A stretch of DNA of 49,109 nucleotides from Candidatus Iainarchaeum sp. (GTDB taxonomy: Archaea; Iainarchaeota; Iainarchaeia; Iainarchaeales; VGJJ01), in the NCBI GenBank assembly GCA_016867455.1, contig VGJJ01000003.1, positions 1 through 49,109 on the forward strand, in the 5' to 3' direction. Each line of letters opens with the position of its first letter. Within the stretch, counting starts at the first letter, position 1. The translations under genes and the position numbers were made by a program. Under the pieces are notes generated by a model, which was not told where the DNA came from, ran no database searches, and saw only the letters and a list, made by a program, of their open reading frames with translations. Shown here piece after piece: positions 40,137 to 48,132 of this stretch.

Positions 40137-40267
40137 TCCTTTTTAAACGATTCGCGGGCATTTCTCTATAGAAAGTCACCGCTGGACCCACGATTATTTT
40201 TTGGTCGAGCTTTTTGCTCGCAAAAAGGTCGCTGGCCGTGACCTATATTCCGGGAAAGTGAAAAAAC
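40137..40267 (+). promoter_or_regulatory. Promoter and structured leader of aIF5B
   Basis: CTTTTTAAAC near 40138-40147 is a TATA box predicting a start near 40169. The ~99-base leader can fold: CGAGC/GCTCG around a T5 loop, extended by TTTTT/AAAAA, inside an outer GTCAC/GTGAC pairing. The gap holds no gene. A regulatory leader for this translation-factor operon is possible. Confidence 0.4.
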
Positions 40268-42052
40268 ATGACCACCACGCTCCACCAGCTGCGCACGCCC
40301 ATTGTCGCCGTATTAGGACACGTGGACGCGGGCAAGACTAGTTTTCTTGACAATGTCCGCTCAACCAATGTCGCGGCCAAAGAAGCCGGTTTCATCACTC
40401 AACACATTGGGGCGACAGAAGTCCCGGTTCAAACCATCAAAGACATTGCCGGACCATTAGTTCAAAAATTCGGATTCAAACTCTCTATTCCCGGATTATT
40501 ATTCATCGACACGCCCGGACACGAGGCATTTACCAATTTGCGCGAACGCGGAAGCAGCATTGCGGATTTAGCCGTATTAATGGTGGACGCCCAAAAAGGA
40601 TTGCAAGCCCAAACCAAAGAAGCCATTACCATTTTGCGCAACTACAAAGTGCCATTCCTCGTGTGCATCAACAAAATCGATTTGATTGACGGATATGAAA
40701 CCAAACCCGGTAGTTTTTTAGCAAATGTAAACACGCAACCAACATATGTACAACAAAAACTCGACGAAAGAGTGTACACGATTTTAGGAGAACTCCACGA
40801 ATTAGGATTCCAAAGCGAACGATTCGACCGGGTTCATGATACGACAAAAGAAATTGCCCTCATCCCCGTGTGTGTGAGTACCGGAGAAGGAATCCCCGAA
40901 ACACTCGTCTTTTTGGCGGGATTGGCGCAGAAGTTTTTGGAGCAAAATCTGAAGCTGGAAGCAGATGGACCAGGAAAAGGAACCTGCTTAGAAGTCCGCG
41001 ACGAAAAAGGACTCGGCACCACACTGGATGTTATTCTGTATGATGGAAAATTGAGTGTAGGCGACGTGTTCGTGGTCGCGGGAAAAAATGGCGTCATCGA
41101 AAGCAAAATCCGCGCCCTCTTACGACCGAACATTTTGACGGACATTCGTGTTGCCGAAAAATTTGTCTCCGTGAAAGACGCGTACGCGGCCACGGGAGTC
41201 AAAATTTCGGCCCCCAATTTGAATGATGCATTAGCGGGAAGTCCCTTTTTAGTAGTGAAAAATGGAAACGAAAAAGAAATCATTGAAAAAGAAGTCAAAC
41301 GCATCAAAATTGAAAGTGACAACGTGGGAATTATCCTCAAAACAGACACCCTCGGAAGCCTCGAAGCACTCGTTAAACTTATTCACTCTCACCACATCAA
41401 AGTCAAGCGCGCCGACGTAGGAGAAATCACGCGGCGAGACGTATTAGAAGCCGCAGCCATTCGAGCCAAGGATCCTTACTTAGGAGTTATCTTCGCATTC
41501 AACACACTCATACAGGACGCGGCACGCAAAGACGCGCAACTCGCACAAATTCCCATTTTCGAAAGCAACATCGTGTACTCGATCACGGAAGAATACGTGA
41601 AATGGGTTCAACAACAAGAAGCCGAGAAAAACAAACGACTGCTTGAACAGGCCATTTTCCCCGCGAAAATACAATTCTTACCCGGTTTTGCATTTCGTAA
41701 TTCTAAACCCGCGGTCGTGGGTGTGCGCGTGGTGGAAGGGCGATTGAAGAACGGCGTCGAACTCATGAATTCAACAGGAGAACTCGTTGGACGTGTACAA
41801 GCGATACAATCCGAAAACGAATCCGTTACCATTGCCGAAAAAAATGCCGAAGTGGCCGTATCCATCAGTGATGCGGTCGTTGGACGCAATCTCTTTGAGA
41901 ATGATGTTTTGTACACTGTTCTAACACCCAACATGCTTGTCACGCTCAAAAAAATAAACGCACAACTATCGGAAGACGAAAAAGATTTGCTTGTTTTCGT
42001 CACTCAACTCAACTCACGCTCCTCAACGAATAACGTAGAGAGGGAGGAATAA
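40268..42052 (+). CDS. infB: Translation initiation factor aIF5B
   Basis: 594 residues. aIF5B is a GTPase that promotes subunit joining at the end of initiation. G motifs: GHVDAGKTS (17-25), switch I TQHIGAT with T44, DTPGH (81-85) and NKID (135-138). After the G domain come domain II ('KGTCLEVRDEKGLGTTLDVI' region), domain III (~335-450) and domain IV (~455-594), the last binding initiator tRNA. Length is normal for archaea and there is no intein. S6e starts three bases after the stop, so infB, rps6e and probably aIF2-gamma are coordinated. Confidence 0.96.
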   Translation: MTTTLHQLRTPIVAVLGHVDAGKTSFLDNVRSTNVAAKEAGFITQHIGATEVPVQTIKDIAGPLVQKFGFKLSIPGLLFIDTPGHEAFTNLRERGSSIADLAVLMVDAQKGLQAQTKEAITILRNYKVPFLVCINKIDLIDGYETKPGSFLANVNTQPTYVQQKLDERVYTILGELHELGFQSERFDRVHDTTKEIALIPVCVSTGEGIPETLVFLAGLAQKFLEQNLKLEADGPGKGTCLEVRDEKGLGTTLDVILYDGKLSVGDVFVVAGKNGVIESKIRALLRPNILTDIRVAEKFVSVKDAYAATGVKISAPNLNDALAGSPFLVVKNGNEKEIIEKEVKRIKIESDNVGIILKTDTLGSLEALVKLIHSHHIKVKRADVGEITRRDVLEAAAIRAKDPYLGVIFAFNTLIQDAARKDAQLAQIPIFESNIVYSITEEYVKWVQQQEAEKNKRLLEQAIFPAKIQFLPGFAFRNSKPAVVGVRVVEGRLKNGVELMNSTGELVGRVQAIQSENESVTIAEKNAEVAVSISDAVVGRNLFENDVLYTVLTPNMLVTLKKINAQLSEDEKDLLVFVTQLNSRSSTNNVEREE

Positions 42053-42055
42053 TAC

Positions 42056-42448
42056 ATGAACATCATTGTGTCAGACCCTAAAACAAGGAAAGCCCACGTC
42101 AAGGCCGTAGACACCATGCCCTACCAAGGGATGAAACTAGGACAAGAAGTGGACTTGAGTGAAATAGGACTAGACGGATACAAAGGAATTATTACCGGAG
42201 GAAGCGACAAAACAGGCACGCCCATGCGAGTCAATTTTCCCGGAACCGGACGAAAAAAACTACTCATCTACCCGGGAGTAGGATTTCGCGACGGTGAAAA
42301 AGGAGAACGAAAAAAGAGACCTCTCCGAGGAAACGTGATTGCAAATGATATTCACCAATTGAATATCAAAGTCACTCATGCCGGGAGTAAATCATTGGAC
42401 GAATTATTGCCCGCACAGCCTAAAGAAAAGAAAGAATCCAAGAAGTGA
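42056..42448 (+). CDS. rps6e: Ribosomal protein S6e
   Basis: 130 residues: 'NIIVSDPKTRKAHVKAVDTM', the GLDGYKGIITGGSDKTGTPMR strand region, the RKRPLRGNVI segment and a Lys-rich tail. A small-subunit protein; archaeal versions lack the long phosphorylated tail of eukaryotic S6. GGGAGGAAT precedes ATG 42056 and the gene is coupled to aIF5B. Complete compared with the archaeal family (~125-135). Confidence 0.96.
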   Translation: MNIIVSDPKTRKAHVKAVDTMPYQGMKLGQEVDLSEIGLDGYKGIITGGSDKTGTPMRVNFPGTGRKKLLIYPGVGFRDGEKGERKKRPLRGNVIANDIHQLNIKVTHAGSKSLDELLPAQPKEKKESKK

Positions 42449-42452
42449 GGGT

Positions 42453-42480
42453 AGGCTTAAAGAAGCCTTCCTCTCATTTT
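42453..42480 (+). terminator. Hairpin terminator after S6e
   Basis: AGGCTT (42453-42458) and AAGCCT (42463-42468) form a hairpin followed by a pyrimidine/T-rich run, separating S6e from the aIF2-gamma gene. Confidence 0.45.
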
Positions 42481-42522
42481 CCATTCGTCCTTAAGCGATG
42501 AAGACGGGGAAAACCCGATTAA

Positions 42523-43956
42523 ATGATACCTATGCCTCGAACGAAGAAAACCAGTGAACCCATTGCGGGAGAACCAATCCCCGGAACAACTCCCTCTCCT
42601 GCTTCTTCTACGGAAACCAAACCTGTGAAAACCACTAAAACAAGGGTAAAAAAAAGCGGTTTGTCGGCAGCAGGAGCCACTCTTGTCCACGTGCACGAAG
42701 GAAAAGAATCTTCCGCCAGTGAATCAGCTCCCAAAACACATGCCGCAACGGTTTCTACCCATGCGAAAGAAAAAACCATGCAAGCCGAAGTCAACATTGG
42801 ACTTACGGGACACGTGGACCATGGTAAAACCAGTTTAACCAAAGCATTAAGTGGAAAATGGACGGACACCCATTCGGAAGAACTCAAGAGAGGAATATCC
42901 ATTCGATTAGGTTACGCGGACACGACATTCTATGAATACTCGAACGTGAATGGATTGGAAAAATACGGCGTTCACGCCGAAAAAAATGGACACAAAGGAA
43001 AAGTATTGAGAAAAGTCTCATTCATTGATGCGCCGGGACATGAAACACTCATGACGACGATGCTCTCCGGCGCCGCACTCATGCACGGGGCATTGCTTGT
43101 TATTGCGGCGAATGAAACATGCCCCCAACCACGCACCGCGGAACACTTACTAGCATTGCAAATTGGAGGAATCAAAAACATTATTGTGGTGCAAAACAAA
43201 GTAGACTTAGTGGACAAAACCAAAGCCATGCAAAGTTATCACGAAATCAAAAAATTCTTGAAAGAATACGGATACGAGAACGCACCCATCATCCCCATCT
43301 CCGCCAACTTCAATGCCAACATTGATGTGTTGATTAACGCCATCCAGACCCACATTCCCACGCCACATTTTGACGCAAGCAAACCATTGAAAATGTACAT
43401 TTCACGATCATTCGACGTGAACAAACCGGGAACGCCCATTGAAAAACTCCAAGGAGGCGTGTTAGGAGGAAGTATCGTGCAAGGAACACTCTCCCCTCAC
43501 CAAAAAGTAGAAATCACTCCCGGAGTGAATGGAAAACCACTCCTAATTGAAGCATTGTCCCTCAACATATCATCTGGACACTTGAATGAAGCACGACCCG
43601 GTGGTTTGATTGCCATGGGAACGACTCTTGATCCGGGCATTACGAGCATGGACAAATTCAAAGGACAAATTGTGTGCGCACCCGGAACACTCCCTTCTCC
43701 TACTGACTTCCTGAGCATTGACTTTCATGAATTGCCCCGCTTACTCGGAGAAAAATTACCTTACCCCCACACGAAAGAACTCATGGTTTTGACGATTGGA
43801 ACCAACACCTTAGCGGGAGAAATTTCCCTCGTGAAAAAAAACCAAATCGACATGGTATTGAAAGGAAAAATGACGATTGAAAAAGGACAAAAAATAGCCA
43901 TTTCGCGAAGGGACAAAGCCGGCTGGAGATTAGCAGGATGGGGAGTCGCGCGCTGA
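42523..43956 (+). CDS. eif2g: Translation initiation factor aIF2 gamma subunit
   Basis: 477 residues. The GTPase that carries initiator Met-tRNA to the small subunit. G motifs: GHVDHGKTS (96-104), DAPGH (169-173) and NKVD (225-228), followed by two beta-barrel domains to WRLAGWGVA. Two oddities: residues 1-86 are a low-complexity Pro/Thr/Ser/Lys extension not found in most homologs (an internal ATG 42778 would remove it), and the zinc-knuckle region (134-163) between switch I and the DAPGH motif has no cysteines at all, whereas archaeal homologs usually have two CxxC pairs. TTAAG near 42493 could serve as a TATA box for ATG 42523. Confidence 0.94.
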   Translation: MIPMPRTKKTSEPIAGEPIPGTTPSPASSTETKPVKTTKTRVKKSGLSAAGATLVHVHEGKESSASESAPKTHAATVSTHAKEKTMQAEVNIGLTGHVDHGKTSLTKALSGKWTDTHSEELKRGISIRLGYADTTFYEYSNVNGLEKYGVHAEKNGHKGKVLRKVSFIDAPGHETLMTTMLSGAALMHGALLVIAANETCPQPRTAEHLLALQIGGIKNIIVVQNKVDLVDKTKAMQSYHEIKKFLKEYGYENAPIIPISANFNANIDVLINAIQTHIPTPHFDASKPLKMYISRSFDVNKPGTPIEKLQGGVLGGSIVQGTLSPHQKVEITPGVNGKPLLIEALSLNISSGHLNEARPGGLIAMGTTLDPGITSMDKFKGQIVCAPGTLPSPTDFLSIDFHELPRLLGEKLPYPHTKELMVLTIGTNTLAGEISLVKKNQIDMVLKGKMTIEKGQKIAISRRDKAGWRLAGWGVAR

Positions 43957-44002
43957 GGCGCGACACCATTTTATTTTAAATTCCACCGGACGCTCCATGG
44001 AC

Positions 44003-44030
44003 AACGGCCCACTTTCATAGGCCGTTTTCC
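44003..44030. terminator. Bidirectional hairpin terminator
   Basis: AACGGCC (44003-44009) and GGCCGTT (44020-44026) form a perfect 7-base stem with T-rich flank, placed between the convergent ends of the aIF2-gamma gene and the Yip1 gene. Confidence 0.5.
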
Positions 44031-44042
44031 ACTATTTTCTAT

Positions 44043-44678
44043 TTAGTTCAGCGTTGTGGTCCCAGCACCTACTGCTCCAATCAAACTAGCCAGCATGGCT
44101 CCTGCCATAAATAATCCTAAAATGAATCCCACAATCATCAAGATGACCCATACTACAATGGCTTTTCCAAGACTCAATGCGTTTGCCACTGAGACAAGTA
44201 CCACCATCAAGTACACTGTGTAAAGGAACCAAACTAGATTGATTATTCCTCCAATGTATGGAATCATGGTCACAATAAACATGATGATGTTAACCACGAT
44301 TAATGGAAGAAGTAATTTAGCAGCCAAAAAATAATTTGCATCAAATGAACCATTTCCTCCTAATAATTTGGCAATGAACGCCACGATGTGATAGAAAATG
44401 TAGCTACTAATAACGGTTAGCAGTGCCATGAGAATGGGCATAATAATAATAGCCAAAAAACCCAGGCCGGCAATCAAACCAAAAACATCACTATTTTGAG
44501 TAGCTCCTCCAGCAGCAACACCAATTATTCCTCCTAGAACGGCGAACATGAGTCCAAACAACAGGCCGATAACCGCCCCATAAATGGCAAATCGTTTGTG
44601 CGCCCAATTAACATCTACATTTCTCAGTTCCTGCTCCATCCTCTCTTTGGGATGAATAAGTATTTCAAAAAACTCCAT
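44043..44678 (-). CDS. Yip1-domain membrane protein
   Basis: 211 residues with about five transmembrane helices. The start MEFFEILIHPKERMEQEL, the amphipathic N-terminus, LLGGNGSFDANYFLAAKLLL and the hydrophobic C-terminal pair fit the Yip1/YIPF superfamily, which in eukaryotes acts in membrane traffic; archaeal roles are unknown. On the minus strand GAGGAGATG precedes ATG 44678 and CTTAAATACG is a TATA box (~44738). A paralog with an added pilin head follows at 44770-45729. Confidence 0.82.
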   Translation of the reverse strand: MEFFEILIHPKERMEQELRNVDVNWAHKRFAIYGAVIGLLFGLMFAVLGGIIGVAAGGATQNSDVFGLIAGLGFLAIIIMPILMALLTVISSYIFYHIVAFIAKLLGGNGSFDANYFLAAKLLLPLIVVNIIMFIVTMIPYIGGIINLVWFLYTVYLMVVLVSVANALSLGKAIVVWVILMIVGFILGLFMAGAMLASLIGAVGAGTTTLN

Positions 44679-44769
44679 ATCATCATCTCCTCAATCCACT
44701 GTGTGGAAACTATATCCCGAATAACCTCGTCGTATTTAAGGAATCGTTTCAATAGCTTTTTTTTTATCG

Positions 44770-45729
44770 CTAATTAGTGCCTCGGCACGATCCACTGGCC
44801 GTTAATCCAGTCAAATTTCCCCAGTCGTAGTTAAACTTATACAACAAAGTATAGGTCCCCACTCCCAATGATGGGTGGCTGACTGTCACTGTTTTGGTTT
44901 CATTTGCATTAAATTTATCCGAAAGATTGGTATTTGCTGAAAAGGGTTTTCCCGCACTAGAAACTCCTGAAATTTCGACTGAATTAAACGTAACAGATTG
45001 CCCCGTTTGGTTAACTAACACAAATTGAGACATCTTATCACTGATATTCGATTGGGTGATAACAAATTGACCAAATTTAGAATCGCATTGATCTCCTTGA
45101 ACAGTGCTTGGATTGACGAGTATTAGCAATGCAGTCGAGGCTAATAGAGTGACAATAATAATTCCCGGGAGAAGCAACACCACGAGTGCGCGGAGACGAG
45201 AAATGTTGTTAGCCACTGAAATAACGACTGTCGTAAGATAAATATTGTAAAAATACCAAAAAAACGAAAGAAGGGAACCAATGACCAATCCGAGAATGGG
45301 AATAATATTCAAAATGAAAATAACAATGTTGATGATAATGTTCCCAGCAATGGCGGGCCACAATAATCGCGACCACAAATAATAATTATTTTGGAACGTT
45401 CCCGTTCCGCCTAACAGTTTGGCCAAAAAATGAACGATGTGCATTCCCACATGAGTGAACACGAGTGCGAAAATAGCTCCTAAAATGGGCATGATAAGAA
45501 TAGAAAGCAATCCCAACCCCGCAATGACTCCCACTACTGGGATGTTTTGTAGCATTCCTGCTGCGACTGCGCCAAAAATAATACTAAAAACGGAGAAGAT
45601 GATTCCAAACAACAAGCCAATAATTCCACCATATATTCCAATTGTGCGGTTGGCCTCTTGCATGTTGACATGCTTAACATCTTCCACCATTGTTTCCTGG
45701 GGGCGCAAAACAATATCGAAAAAACTCAT
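44770..45729 (-). CDS. Yip1-domain membrane protein fused to a pilin head
   Basis: 319 residues from the ATG at 45729, which has AGGTGAGG six bases upstream and aligns with the start of the paralog (MSFFDIVLRP versus MEFFEILIHP); ATG 45735 is adjacent to the ribosome-binding site and less likely. Residues 1-~204 are a Yip1 domain with about five membrane helices. From ~205 to the end the sequence is the head of the major pilin at 30102: 'VNPSTVQGDQCDSKFGQFVI' versus IDPSKIQGNQCDPRFGQFTV, then SQFVLVNQTG, and LTGLTASGSCRGT at the C-terminus. The last Yip1 helix thus stands where the pilin core helix would be, but the class III cleavage motif is missing. Confidence 0.85.
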   Translation of the reverse strand: MSFFDIVLRPQETMVEDVKHVNMQEANRTIGIYGGIIGLLFGIIFSVFSIIFGAVAAGMLQNIPVVGVIAGLGLLSILIMPILGAIFALVFTHVGMHIVHFLAKLLGGTGTFQNNYYLWSRLLWPAIAGNIIINIVIFILNIIPILGLVIGSLLSFFWYFYNIYLTTVVISVANNISRLRALVVLLLPGIIIVTLLASTALLILVNPSTVQGDQCDSKFGQFVITQSNISDKMSQFVLVNQTGQSVTFNSVEISGVSSAGKPFSANTNLSDKFNANETKTVTVSHPSLGVGTYTLLYKFNYDWGNLTGLTASGSCRGTN

Positions 45730-45775
45730 ACTCATCCTCACCTGTCCACGTAGACTAGGGGAGTAAAACCCCATT

Positions 45776-45783
45776 CTATTTAA
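45776..45783. promoter_or_regulatory. Palindromic TATA region between divergent genes
   Basis: TATTTAAA reads as a TATA box on both strands. On the minus strand it predicts a start near 45753 for the Yip1-pilin gene; on the plus strand a start near 45805 for the PIN-domain gene. Confidence 0.5.
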
Positions 45784-45839
45784 ACCAGAGGCGCCAGAGA
45801 AGAATGATAATCAGGTGATTAACTATCGAAAAACCACTT

Positions 45840-46205
45840 GTGGCTCTGGATACCAATTTTCTATTGGATATGGTGCGATTGAAAATACGCATTGAGGAAG
45901 GAATCCAGGAACTGGTGGGTAATCACGTGTTGGTCATGCCTATCCAGGTTAAGCAGGAATTGCAAACACTCTCCACGGAGAAAGGGAAAAATGGGGTGGC
46001 AGCGCGCATTGCATTGGAATTTTTAGCCAAAAATAAGGTCAAAATCGTCTCCGCCAGTGGAGAAAGCGGTGATCAAGCATTGCGCGAATTGGCTCAAAAA
46101 GGCTATATCGTGGCAACCAATGACAAGGACCTGCGCCAAAGCCTTAAAAACACTCCCCAGCGAGTCATTGTCGTACGCCAGTCCAAATACGTGGCCTGGG
46201 CCTAA
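45840..46205 (+). CDS. PIN-domain nuclease, Nob1/Fcf1/VapC-like
   Basis: 121 residues with GTG start at 45840, the only start after an in-frame stop at 45816. PIN acidic residues visible: D4 (LDTNFLL), E40 (VKQEL), D78 and D95/D97 (ATNDKDLR), so it should be an active Mg-dependent endoribonuclease. PIN proteins directly upstream of rpo7 are common in Euryarchaeota and resemble the Fcf1/Utp24 group of pre-rRNA processing nucleases; no antitoxin gene is adjacent, which argues against a VapBC pair. Upstream of the RNA-polymerase gene by 34 bases. Confidence 0.85.
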   Translation: MALDTNFLLDMVRLKIRIEEGIQELVGNHVLVMPIQVKQELQTLSTEKGKNGVAARIALEFLAKNKVKIVSASGESGDQALRELAQKGYIVATNDKDLRQSLKNTPQRVIVVRQSKYVAWA

Positions 46206-46239
46206 ATAACGCGTTAACCATTCAACAAGGGGTAAAACC

Positions 46240-46830
46240 ATGTATACACTCGCAACGATTCGAGACACTATTCGCGTGACACCCAACAAGTTCACGAGCG
46301 ATCTGAACCAATCCATCTTAACGATTGTCCGCGGAGACTTAGAAGGACTTGTGGATAGCGAATTAGGCGTTGTTGTTGCGGTAACCGACGCGAAACGAAG
46401 AGGTGAAGGAAAAATTGTTCCCGGTGATGCCGCCGCGTATTTTGATTCCGAAGTCACACTCTTGACATACAAGCCCCAAGTCAATGAAACGGTGGAAGGA
46501 TTCATTTCCGAAGCCACTGAATTTGGCGCATTTTTGAAAATAGGACCGGTTGAAGGACTCATTCACGTTTCTCAAATCGCGGATGATTTCATCACGTACG
46601 ATGCCAAAGTCCCCGGATTCGTGGGACGCGACAGCAAACGCACCCTCAAAGTGGGAGACCAAGTCATGGCACGCATCGTTTCAGTATCCATGAAGAACAC
46701 GATTCCCGATTCCAAAATAGGATTAACCATGCGACAACCCGGCTTAGGCAAAAAAGAATGGGCCAAACTCAAAAAAGTCGTTCGCACGGAAAAGAAAAAA
46801 GCACCCCCTAAGGGAGGCGACTCCGAATGA
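46240..46830 (+). CDS. rpo7: RNA polymerase subunit Rpo7 (RpoE')
   Basis: 196 residues. The N-terminal RNP-like domain ('TLATIRDTIRVTPNKFTSDL', 'GVVVAVTDAKRRGEGKIVPG') and the S1/OB domain ('ETVEGFISEATEFGAFLKIG', VEGLIHVSQI) form the polymerase stalk with Rpo4. A Lys-rich tail follows. AAGGGGT seven bases before ATG 46240. It shares an ATGA overlap with spt4. Confidence 0.95.
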   Translation: MYTLATIRDTIRVTPNKFTSDLNQSILTIVRGDLEGLVDSELGVVVAVTDAKRRGEGKIVPGDAAAYFDSEVTLLTYKPQVNETVEGFISEATEFGAFLKIGPVEGLIHVSQIADDFITYDAKVPGFVGRDSKRTLKVGDQVMARIVSVSMKNTIPDSKIGLTMRQPGLGKKEWAKLKKVVRTEKKKAPPKGGDSE

Positions 46831-47021
46831 GTAAAGAAAAAGCCTGCCGCACATGCCACAAACTCTCCGAAGACGTGAAAGAATGCCCCGTGTGTAAAGG
46901 AACAGACTTGACCACGTTCTGGTCCGGATTCTCACTCGTTGTAAACGCCGAAAAAAGCGAAGTCGCCCAAAAAATGGGTGTCAAAACGAATGGAAAATAC
47001 GCATTAAGGCTTAGTCGATAA
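46827..47021 (+). CDS. spt4: Transcription elongation factor Spt4
   Basis: 64 residues, overlapping rpo7 by four bases. A zinc-ribbon protein that partners Spt5: CRTCHKL and CPVCKG provide four Cys ligands, then 'SGFSLVVNAEKSEVAQKMGV' and YALRLS. Full length for archaeal Spt4 (RpoE''), which is always next to rpo7. Confidence 0.94.
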   Translation: MSKEKACRTCHKLSEDVKECPVCKGTDLTTFWSGFSLVVNAEKSEVAQKMGVKTNGKYALRLSR

Positions 47022-47055
47022 TTCATGGGAATAGTGAACAAAGGGGGAAATGAAC

Positions 47056-47367
47056 ATGGAATTAGAAATCGAAGGACGACACAAGAACATGCTCTTACAC
47101 CGAGAGGAAATCAACTTCGAAATACTCAACGTGAAGAAAACCCCCTCTCGAGCCGAAGTCCGAGCCAAGATTGCCGGATCATTAGGCGTGAATGAAGAAC
47201 TCGTCATGGTGGATGAAATCGACCACGAGTTTGGAAGTACTCGCATTGTGGGATTTGCCAAAAAATATGATAGTGTGGAAGACTTGAAACGAATCGAATC
47301 CACGCACATGCGCAAACGCCACGGCGAACAAATAGAAGAAAAGAAAAAAGACGAAGAAAAGAAATAA
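47056..47367 (+). CDS. rps24e: Ribosomal protein S24e
   Basis: 103 residues from ATG 47056: AGGGGGA is eight bases before it, whereas ATG 47050 is too close. 'MELEIEGRHKNMLLHREEIN', TPSRAEVRAKIAGSLGV, and STRIVGFAKKYDSVEDLKRIE are family signatures; the tail is Lys/Glu-rich. Part of the rpo7-spt4-S24e-S27ae cluster. Confidence 0.95.
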   Translation: MELEIEGRHKNMLLHREEINFEILNVKKTPSRAEVRAKIAGSLGVNEELVMVDEIDHEFGSTRIVGFAKKYDSVEDLKRIESTHMRKRHGEQIEEKKKDEEKK

Positions 47368-47398
47368 TCACCATTAACCAAGGAAAAGGTGGGTAAAC

Positions 47399-47602
47399 AT
47401 GGCCGGAAAAGAAACTTCCAAAAAAGATGCAAACGAGAAAAAAACCAGTAAATCAACATTATACGAAAGCAAAGGCGAACAAATCAAACGCGCACGTAAA
47501 CACTGCCCCAAATGCGGACCCGGAGTGTTCCTCGCCCAACACTCCACCAGGGAAAGCTGCGGAAACTGCGGGTATAGCGAATGGAAAGCCAAATCAGCGT
47601 AA
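47399..47602 (+). CDS. rps27ae: Ribosomal protein S27ae
   Basis: 67 residues. A basic N-terminus (~1-34) precedes the zinc ribbon 'HCPKCGPGVFLAQHSTRESC' plus GNCGYSEW, with two CxxC pairs. Longer at the N-terminus than the minimal ~50-residue archaeal form. GGTGG precedes the ATG. Its end overlaps the membrane protease gene by 22 bases. Confidence 0.95.
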   Translation: MAGKETSKKDANEKKTSKSTLYESKGEQIKRARKHCPKCGPGVFLAQHSTRESCGNCGYSEWKAKSA

Positions 47603-48114
47603 CCATTTTCTACGCTTTACCGGCCATCGGAATGCTCATCGCGAGCATTCTACTCATTCTCTTTTTCAAAAAACCATTCACAAGCATAATCGGAACATTT
47701 TCTCCCCGACAAACCATTTTGAATGGAATCATTATTTTTTGCCAATTACTACTCGTGAGCTTGTTCATCGATCTTTTTACTAAAAGTATGGGAATCAATG
47801 ACACGCAACTCGTGGAACAAACCATTTCCACGCTGCGCACGTTTAACACGGAAACTATTGCGACTATTATTGGAAATGTGGCCATCGAAGAATTATTTTT
47901 TAGAGGAATCATTTACACGTGGTTAGGGAGTGCCGTTTCCATCCTATTATTCGGATTATTCCACACGGGTTATCAATCCTGGATACAGTTGGCCGCATCA
48001 CTTGCCGCGGGATACATTCTCATCCGTTCACGTGAACAAAACCAATCCATTTTTCCAGGCATAATTGGACACGCGTTATATAATCTCGTGATTATTTTCA
48101 TCTTAAGTTCATAA
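47581..48114 (+). CDS. CPBP-family intramembrane protease
   Basis: 177 residues, about five to six transmembrane helices. Active-site motifs of the CPBP/Rce1 (Abi) family are visible: E103-E104-LFFR108 (EExxxR), H128 in LFGLFHTG and H164 in GIIGHALYN. Rce1 cleaves prenylated CAAX proteins in eukaryotes; prokaryotic members are implicated in processing of membrane proteins and peptides. It is translated from inside S27ae (22-base overlap), so it is coupled to the ribosomal genes. Confidence 0.9.
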   Translation: MESQISVTIFYALPAIGMLIASILLILFFKKPFTSIIGTFSPRQTILNGIIIFCQLLLVSLFIDLFTKSMGINDTQLVEQTISTLRTFNTETIATIIGNVAIEELFFRGIIYTWLGSAVSILLFGLFHTGYQSWIQLAASLAAGYILIRSREQNQSIFPGIIGHALYNLVIIFILSS

Positions 48115-48132
48115 CACGCAGGATGACTAACC

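Noticed and set aside
40834-41349. 171-codon minus-strand frame within aIF5B
   Set aside because: It is fully antisense to a well-conserved GTPase and shows no domain.
45840-46205. VapC toxin of a toxin-antitoxin pair
   Set aside because: No small antitoxin gene lies next to it; the conserved position before rpo7 favours an RNA-processing PIN nuclease.
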